Source: Marinospirillum sp. (GTDB taxonomy: Bacteria; Pseudomonadota; Gammaproteobacteria; Pseudomonadales; Halomonadaceae). From it: DNA of 16,250 nt. The notes below the pieces were generated by a model. That model was not told the DNA's origin, searched no databases, and saw nothing but the letters and a program-made list of their open reading frames with translations. The stretch's first letter is position 1. Every line of letters begins with the position of its first letter. Of this stretch, positions 14,322-16,250 are shown piece by piece. The DNA lies in the NCBI GenBank assembly GCA_007116865.1, contig SKHR01000239.1, positions 1 through 16,250 of the forward strand. Reading direction: 5' to 3'. The translations under genes and the position numbers were made by a program.

Positions 14322-16250
14322 GATTCTGATCGCTAATCGCGGTGAAATTGCTTGCCGAGTCATCCAAACGGCACACAAGATGGGTATTCGCTGTGTCGCC
14401 GTTTACTCCGATGCAGATCGCCATGCACTGCATGTCAAGCTTGCAGATGAAGCCGTCTACCTCGGTGCGGCACCGGCACGTGAAAGCTACCTGGTCATCG
14501 ACAAGGTGATTCAGGCCGCTCAACAAACCGGGGCAGAAGCCATTCATCCTGGCTATGGTTTTTTATCTGAAAATAGCCAGTTTGTAGCCGCCTGCGATGC
14601 TGCAGGCATCACCTTTATTGGCCCTCCTGCTAAAGCAATTGAGGCCATGGGCTCCAAGTCGGCGGCCAAAAGCATCATGGAAAAAGCTGGCGTCCCTTTA
14701 GTGCCGGGCTATCACGGCAAGGATCAAAGTACAGATTTACTCAAAGCCGAAGCAGAGCAAATTGGTTACCCGGTTTTACTTAAAGCCACTGCGGGTGGTG
14801 GCGGCAAGGGCATGCGAGAGGTTGAGCAGCCGCATGACTTTGATCAAGCGCTGGCCTCGGCTAAACGTGAGGCAGCCAATGCTTTTGGCGATGACACCAT
14901 GCTGGTTGAAAAGTATCTGATCAAACCTCGCCATGTAGAAGTGCAGGTTTTTTGCGACCAGCAAGGCCAAGGGGTTTATCTATTTGAGCGGGATTGCTCA
15001 GTTCAGCGTCGTCATCAAAAAGTCATCGAAGAAGCCCCTGCACCGGGTCTTTCCAATGAGCTGCGCCAAGCCATGGGTGAGGCCGCACTGAAAGCGGCCC
15101 AGGCGATTGGCTATGTCGGCGCGGGCACCGTTGAGTTCCTGTTAGATGCCAAGGGCGGGTTTTATTTCATGGAAATGAATACCCGCTTGCAAGTGGAACA
15201 CCCAGTGACTGAAAAGATCACGGGTGAAGATCTGGTTGAGTGGCAGCTTAAGGTTGCCGATGGGCAGCCCTTGCCCAAGTCTCAAGGGGAGCTGGTCCTG
15301 CATGGGCATGCTTTTGAGGCACGCATCTATGCCGAGGATCCAGACAAGGACTTTTTACCCGCCACGGGACAACTCTCCTACCTTAGAACGCCGCAGGAGT
15401 CTCGTCATGTGCGCGTAGACACTGGCGTACTCGAAGGAGATGAAGTCAGCGTTTACTACGACCCCATGATCGCCAAACTGATTGTCTGGGATCAGACGCG
15501 TGAGGCTGCGCTCGCTCGTTTAGGGCAGGCCTTGTCGGAATATCGCATTGCCGGAGTGACGACTAACACGCGCTTTTTACGTCGCCTTGCGGAATCTCAA
15601 CCCTTTCAGGATGCGGACCTGGATACCAGCTTCATCAGTCGCTATGAGAATCTTTTATTTGATACCCAGGACCGCAAACGACGTTCTGAGATGCTTGCCT
15701 TGTGTGCGCTTTACGCGCTACTTAAGCTGGCACAAGAGCGCGACATTGAGGCGCAAAGATCTTGCGACCCTTATTCGCCCTGGCATAGTTTTGGTGGCTG
15801 GCGCTTAAATACGCCGCCTCGATTAAGCTTAACCTTTTTACCGGAAGGGGAAGAAACCAGCCTTGAGCTTGAAGTGGAGTCCTCGCTTTCCCCGACGGGT
15901 AAATCCCTTTGGGTCGTGTGGGTTGATGGCCAAAAGCTACTGGTTGAAGGCCAGCTCCAACAGGATAAGCTGGATGCAGTGGTCAATGGACACCACCAGC
16001 TCGTTCATGTTGCTGACTTGAACCATCAGCTCACGCTGTTCACCACCGATGAGCCCTTTTCTTGCCAGTGGTTAAGGCCAGAGCTGGATCGCCATGAGTA
16101 TGAAGAGACCACCGGACGTCTAACGGCTCCCATGAATGGCTCAGTTGTGACCCTGCTGGTCGCACCTGGCACACAGGTCAACAAAGGCGACCCTCTGCTG
16201 GTCATGGAGGCCATGAAGATGGAGCATACGCTCAACGCTCCAGCCGACGG
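14311..16250 (+). CDS. liuD: Methylcrotonyl-CoA carboxylase, biotin-containing (alpha) subunit (3' end outside window)
   Basis: The frame is open for 646 codons to the window edge with no stop. The N-terminus FRKILIANRGEIACRVI is the classic biotin carboxylase start. It is followed by HPGYGFLSEN, the ATP-grasp glycine loop KATAGGGGKGMR (residues 158-169), the catalytic-region ERDCSVQRRHQKVIEE (226-241) and EMNTRLQVEH (288-297). A divergent linking domain follows (about 460-610) and then the biotinyl domain with MEAMKMEHT, where Lys636 (codon 16216-16218) is the biotinylated residue. Normal length is about 660-680 residues, so only the last strands of the biotinyl domain are missing. Pairing with LiuB makes methylcrotonyl-CoA carboxylase the best call; propionyl-CoA and geranyl-CoA carboxylase alpha subunits share the layout but not this operon. 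Confidence 0.95.
   Translation, partial: MFRKILIANRGEIACRVIQTAHKMGIRCVAVYSDADRHALHVKLADEAVYLGAAPARESYLVIDKVIQAAQQTGAEAIHPGYGFLSENSQFVAACDAAGITFIGPPAKAIEAMGSKSAAKSIMEKAGVPLVPGYHGKDQSTDLLKAEAEQIGYPVLLKATAGGGGKGMREVEQPHDFDQALASAKREAANAFGDDTMLVEKYLIKPRHVEVQVFCDQQGQGVYLFERDCSVQRRHQKVIEEAPAPGLSNELRQAMGEAALKAAQAIGYVGAGTVEFLLDAKGGFYFMEMNTRLQVEHPVTEKITGEDLVEWQLKVADGQPLPKSQGELVLHGHAFEARIYAEDPDKDFLPATGQLSYLRTPQESRHVRVDTGVLEGDEVSVYYDPMIAKLIVWDQTREAALARLGQALSEYRIAGVTTNTRFLRRLAESQPFQDADLDTSFISRYENLLFDTQDRKRRSEMLALCALYALLKLAQERDIEAQRSCDPYSPWHSFGGWRLNTPPRLSLTFLPEGEETSLELEVESSLSPTGKSLWVVWVDGQKLLVEGQLQQDKLDAVVNGHHQLVHVADLNHQLTLFTTDEPFSCQWLRPELDRHEYEETTGRLTAPMNGSVVTLLVAPGTQVNKGDPLLVMEAMKMEHTLNAPAD

Noticed and set aside
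1..16250. Mobile element, CRISPR, defence system, prophage or non-coding RNA gene
   Set aside because: All gene-length space is taken by metabolic and transport genes on one strand, and no direct-repeat arrays, transposase motifs or tRNA-like folds were seen.

Overview
This window is one strand-uniform block of catabolic genes. Twelve complete protein-coding genes and two partial ones are all on the + strand and tightly packed. It reads as a chromosomal branched-chain amino acid (BCAA) degradation island from a proteobacterium. The base composition looks roughly balanced, the ribosome-binding sites are clear AGGAG-type, and the gene content is of the liu / mms type known from Gamma- and Betaproteobacteria. 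I cannot fix the genus. I see no insertion sequence, integrase, tRNA, rRNA, CRISPR array, phage gene or broken gene.

Region 1 (1-5582) is a valine-branch operon. It holds the C-terminal two thirds of an isobutyryl-CoA dehydrogenase-like enzyme, an enoyl-CoA hydratase, 3-hydroxyisobutyryl-CoA hydrolase and 3-hydroxyisobutyrate dehydrogenase (mmsB). The order follows the reaction order isobutyryl-CoA -> methacrylyl-CoA -> 3-hydroxyisobutyryl-CoA -> 3-hydroxyisobutyrate -> methylmalonate semialdehyde. An ACSS3/PrpE-like short-chain acyl-CoA synthetase follows after a 71-base gap. The operon begins upstream of the window. A methylmalonate-semialdehyde dehydrogenase (mmsA) would be expected there but is not visible.

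Region 2 (5583-10464) is a complete Liv-type ABC importer: two ATPases, a periplasmic binding protein with a signal peptide, and two permeases. A perfect 10-bp hairpin lies between the binding-protein gene and the permease genes. A rho-independent terminator (10513-10538) closes the unit.

Region 3 (10539-16250) is the leucine operon liuA-liuB-liuC-liuD: isovaleryl-CoA dehydrogenase, the methylcrotonyl-CoA carboxylase carboxyltransferase subunit, methylglutaconyl-CoA hydratase and the biotin-carrying carboxylase subunit. The last gene runs off the window just after its biotinylation motif. HMG-CoA lyase (liuE) would be the expected missing step.

The transporter operon and the liu operon share an identical 16-base imperfect palindrome, TTTACGTTTACGTCAA, in their promoter regions. 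It resembles the operator predicted for the MerR-family regulator LiuR. This links import of a substrate, probably BCAAs or branched/short carboxylates, to leucine breakdown. No regulator gene is in the window. The enzymology is known. The points most worth a second look are the shared operator, the transporter placed among the catabolic genes, and an ATPase pair whose degenerate motifs all fall in one composite nucleotide site.
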